A DNA stretch of 8,567 nt, from assembly GCA_027020325.1 (NCBI GenBank), contig JALUVT010000098.1:1-8567 (forward strand), given 5' to 3'. A program made the translations under genes and the position numbers. The DNA is from a bacterium. GTDB lineage: Bacteria > Patescibacteriota > 4484-211. This document shows positions 6,313-8,567 of this stretch, piece by piece. The notes under the pieces are model-generated. The model searched no databases, was not told the DNA's origin, and saw nothing but the letters and a program-made list of their open reading frames with translations. Numbering within the stretch: the stretch's first letter is position 1; each line of letters begins with the position of its first letter.

Positions 6313-7446
6313 TTAGACTTCGGGCAAGTAATCACGATAATTTTCTTGGTTAATAACAAATTTATGCGTTACTCCGGCAACACGCTGCCGCGCACATTTA
6401 CGGACAATTGCGGCAATCGTACGGTGGGTCGTGCGAATTCCCGCGTCAAAACCAAAAGGACGGATAATTAAAGGCCAAATTGAATCTTCAATTTGAACAT
6501 CATCCTTGGCCATCCCGACAATTTGCAGTTCTTGGGGCAAGAGATAATCACGCGCAATAACGATTTTTTCTTCATCCGTATAGCCCGGCATTTGAATTAC
6601 TTCCATCCGATCGAGCACCGCATTAGCAATATTACCAGTTTTATTGGCACTGCAGAGAAAAATAGCCCGCGAAAGATCAAAAGGGTAATTAATATAATAA
6701 TCAACAAAAGCCCGATTCTGTTGTGGATCCAGTAATTCCAGTAAAACACCCATAATATCAGCCCGGGCTGACTCGGCAACGCGGTCAACTTCATCGAGAA
6801 GAATGACCGGATTGCGGGCTCCTGCTTGACGCATTCCCTTAATTAATAAACTTGGTTCAGCGCCGGGTTGACTCCGCGGTTCACCGCGGAGATGAGCCGC
6901 ACTACCCATTCCGCCCATTGGAATACGAATAAATTGTCGCCCCAGGGCTTTGGCAATAGAAAAGGCAATTGAAGTTTTACCAACCCCCGGCAGACCAACA
7001 AAAAGGAGGATGGGTGAAAGACTGGCGCCGCGTTGATAAAGACTTTCAATAACCTCTTCTCTTTCAGGAGATTGTGCCGCTTGTTTTTGTAGGGTTAATA
7101 CAGCGACATATTCAAGAATCCGATCTTTAATACTCTGTAATCCGTAGTGGGTGGATTCAAGAATTTGGGTTGTGTGTTGTAGATCAAGGTTATCTTCAGT
7201 TTCTTTGTACCAGGGGAGGTTCACGACCCAGTCCAAATAACGGTAAAGATCGTCATAAATCTCATAAAAGCGCATTGTTCCCACAAGGCGCTCCAGACTA
7301 GTAATTCGCTTACTGATGCGATCTTTCAATTCCGCGGGAATCGAATCAGCCGCCTTCTGAAGAATATCTTTTAACTCTTTAATTGCGGGGTTGTCAGAAG
7401 GAGGGGTATCAACAGTGTGTTGAGCAATAACTTGATCTTCTGCCAT
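6313..7446 (-). CDS. Lon-like AAA+ ATPase lacking the protease and N-terminal substrate domains
   Basis: The 377 residues match the middle of Lon: the helical segment before the ATPase (YLDWVVNLPW at 70-79, EDNLDL at 84-89, HYGL at 100-103), then the AAA+ module. Visible are Walker A GLPGVGKT (151-158), Walker B ILLDEVD (215-221), sensor-1 N268 in SAN, the arginine finger R280 in LDRMEVI, and sensor-2 R338 in AGIR. ATP binding, hydrolysis and ring assembly therefore look possible. Missing are the Lon N-terminal globular domain (only about 40 residues of polar lead-in) and the whole C-terminal S16 Ser-Lys protease, because the protein stops just after the ATPase small domain. A roughly 20-residue charged insert (about 122-143) precedes Walker A. 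The pore-loop-1 Tyr-hydrophobic pair of Lon is replaced by Q193-P194. It sits 11 nt after pnp and 5 nt before rnj, suggesting a role linked to RNA turnover, but that is inference. I assign no lon symbol because proteolysis is not possible. Confidence 0.88.
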   Translation of the reverse strand: MAEDQVIAQHTVDTPPSDNPAIKELKDILQKAADSIPAELKDRISKRITSLERLVGTMRFYEIYDDLYRYLDWVVNLPWYKETEDNLDLQHTTQILESTHYGLQSIKDRILEYVAVLTLQKQAAQSPEREEVIESLYQRGASLSPILLFVGLPGVGKTSIAFSIAKALGRQFIRIPMGGMGSAAHLRGEPRSQPGAEPSLLIKGMRQAGARNPVILLDEVDRVAESARADIMGVLLELLDPQQNRAFVDYYINYPFDLSRAIFLCSANKTGNIANAVLDRMEVIQMPGYTDEEKIVIARDYLLPQELQIVGMAKDDVQIEDSIWPLIIRPFGFDAGIRTTHRTIAAIVRKCARQRVAGVTHKFVINQENYRDYLPEV

Positions 7447-7457
7447 TAGTAAGTTTT

Positions 7458-8567
7458 TTATTGTTGATCCCGATCGGCGCGGGTTAAATTGACCCGCCCT
7501 TTGGCATCAACAGCCAAAACCTTAACTTTAATTTGATCTCCTTCGTTGATAAAATCACGAATCCGTTTGATATAACCGGGACCGATTTGTGAAATATGCA
7601 AGAGACCTTCTTTGCCGGGGAAAATTTCAACAAAAGCACCAAAATCAACGACTTGCGTAACAACTCCATCATAGATTTGTCCTTCTCGAACTTCTCGCCC
7701 AATTCCTTGGATCCAACGCGCGGCTTTTTCAACACCTTCTTGTTCGCTACCGGCGATGATGACGCGTCCTTCGTCACGAATATCAATTGTGGTTCCGGTT
7801 TCTTCTTGAATGCGGCGGACCATACTCCCACCGGGGCCAATTATTTTTCCGATCTGAGAGGGATCAACTTCTACACTAATAATATGAGGGGCATACTTAG
7901 AAAGGTTTTGCCGCGGTTCAGAAAGAACCTTTTCCATTTCTTGCAAGATGAAAAGACGGCCTTCATGGGCTTGAGCTAATGCTTTTTCAAGCAGTGAGAG
8001 GGTCAAACCCGGTTTTTTTACATCGAGTTGAATTGCGGTAACCCCCTCGCGGCTGCCGGCAACCTTAAAATCCATATCGCCCAGCATATCTTCAACCCCA
8101 GCAATATCTGTTAAAACAACTTCTTTCTCTCCTTCTTTAATTAAGCCCAAAGCTACCCCGGCAATGGGAGTTTTAATCGGAACTCCGGCATCCATCAGAG
8201 AAAGAGAGGATCCGCAAACCGAAGCCTGCGAAGTCGAACCATCAGAAGAAAGAATTTCAGAAACAACGCGAATAGTATAAGGGAAATCCTCTTCACTCGG
8301 AATAACCGGCAATAAAGCCTTTTCCGCTAAAGCTCCATGGCCGATTTCCCGTCGTCCCGGGGATCCCAAGCGCCGAATTTCTCCGGTACTAAAAGGGAAA
8401 AAATTATAGTGATGAATATAACGCTTTGTTTCTTCGCCACTAATAGTTTCGATTAATTGTTCTAAAGAAGTTGAGGCTAAAGTAGTGACGGTTAGAACTT
8501 GCGTTTGTCCGCGCTGGAAAAGAGCTGAGCCATGCGTGCGCGGCAACAGCCCCACTTTCATTTTCAA
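7458..8567 (-). CDS. pnp: Polynucleotide phosphorylase, C-terminal half (5' end off the window)
   Basis: The 369 codons cover the second RNase PH domain, the KH domain and the S1 domain; the usual protein is about 700 residues, so the first RNase PH domain and linker lie beyond 8567. Family role: phosphate-dependent 3'-5' RNA degradation and the reverse tailing reaction, as a trimer. Counting from the first codon in the window: [10 protein letters not shown] (8-17) opens RNase PH domain 2; SSDGSTS (107-113) is the phosphate-binding loop; D160, D166 and K168 in ED...GDMDFK correspond to the metal-binding D486, D492 and K494 of the E. coli enzyme; KH is about 230-290 with IIGPGG (242-247); S1 is about 295-363 with DFGAFVEI. 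It ends right after S1 with no acidic or basic tail. All active-site residues within view are intact. The TTG at the very edge is an internal leucine codon, not a start. It is followed by the Lon-like ATPase after 11 nt. Confidence 0.96.
   Translation of the reverse strand: MKMKVGLLPRTHGSALFQRGQTQVLTVTTLASTSLEQLIETISGEETKRYIHHYNFFPFSTGEIRRLGSPGRREIGHGALAEKALLPVIPSEEDFPYTIRVVSEILSSDGSTSQASVCGSSLSLMDAGVPIKTPIAGVALGLIKEGEKEVVLTDIAGVEDMLGDMDFKVAGSREGVTAIQLDVKKPGLTLSLLEKALAQAHEGRLFILQEMEKVLSEPRQNLSKYAPHIISVEVDPSQIGKIIGPGGSMVRRIQEETGTTIDIRDEGRVIIAGSEQEGVEKAARWIQGIGREVREGQIYDGVVTQVVDFGAFVEIFPGKEGLLHISQIGPGYIKRIRDFINEGDQIKVKVLAVDAKGRVNLTRADRDQQ

Noticed and set aside
6313..7446. The Lon-like gene as a frameshifted or truncated lon pseudogene
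   Set aside because: Its ATPase motifs are all intact, it ends at a natural domain boundary, it is tightly packed with rnj 5 nt downstream, and no protease remnant follows.
7484..7979. Open frames of 118 codons (minus, 7484-7840) and 127 codons (plus, 7596-7979) within pnp
   Set aside because: They lie entirely inside the conserved KH/S1 and RNase PH region of pnp in other frames, with no recognisable motif; they are shadows.
8060..8100. Suspected loss of a catalytic Asp in PNPase (VED where E. coli has DED)
   Set aside because: Counting from the GDMDFK motif, the metal-binding D486 is the second Asp of DED, which is retained here as D160; the replaced residue is not catalytic.
8565..8567. 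TTG at the window edge as the pnp start codon
   Set aside because: The sequence that follows ([13 protein letters not shown]) is the beginning of the second RNase PH domain, so about half of the protein lies upstream; this codon is internal.

Overview
The window is a single-direction stretch of a moderately AT-rich bacterial genome. Every gene I can support lies on the minus strand, so transcription runs from position 8567 towards position 1. It holds four complete genes and two cut by the window edges. In order of transcription they are: the C-terminal half of polynucleotide phosphorylase (pnp), a Lon-like AAA+ ATPase with no protease domain, ribonuclease J (rnj), a double-length ThyX-family flavin-dependent thymidylate synthase, serine hydroxymethyltransferase (glyA), and a large secreted or membrane-anchored protein that joins a BNR/Asp-box propeller-like region to an alpha/beta-hydrolase (lipase-type) domain and runs off at position 1. 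I see no rRNA, tRNA, CRISPR array, insertion sequence or riboswitch. The only gaps between genes are 113 bp (1549-1661) and 105 bp (4529-4633), apart from very short spacers.

Organism: I infer a candidate-phylum bacterium, most likely Patescibacteria/CPR. The grounds are the tandem ThyX, a diverged RNase J whose usual motif-C histidine is replaced by glycine, a stripped-down Lon ATPase, and weak or absent Shine-Dalgarno sequences at all five visible starts. This rests on remembered family features, not a search, and another deep-branching lineage such as Chloroflexota is possible. TGA is used as a stop in thyX and glyA, so this is not a lineage that reads TGA as glycine.

Layout and function: 8567-4634 is an RNA-turnover block. 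pnp (3'-5' phosphorolysis), the Lon-like ATPase and rnj (5'-3' exo/endonuclease) are separated by only 11 and 5 nt and are probably one operon. Then comes a 105-bp gap with a plausible promoter (TTGACA at 4578-4573), followed by thyX and glyA with a 4-bp ATGA overlap. GlyA makes 5,10-methylene-THF and ThyX would use it to methylate dUMP, so the pair is a compact thymidylate module. The last gene, 1548 to beyond position 1, is an envelope or exported protein unrelated to the others.

The most interesting points are the protease-less Lon-like ATPase between two ribonuclease genes, whose Lon pore-loop aromatic is also gone; the Gly-for-His change in RNase J; the complementary degeneration of the two ThyX half-motifs; and the propeller-hydrolase fusion.
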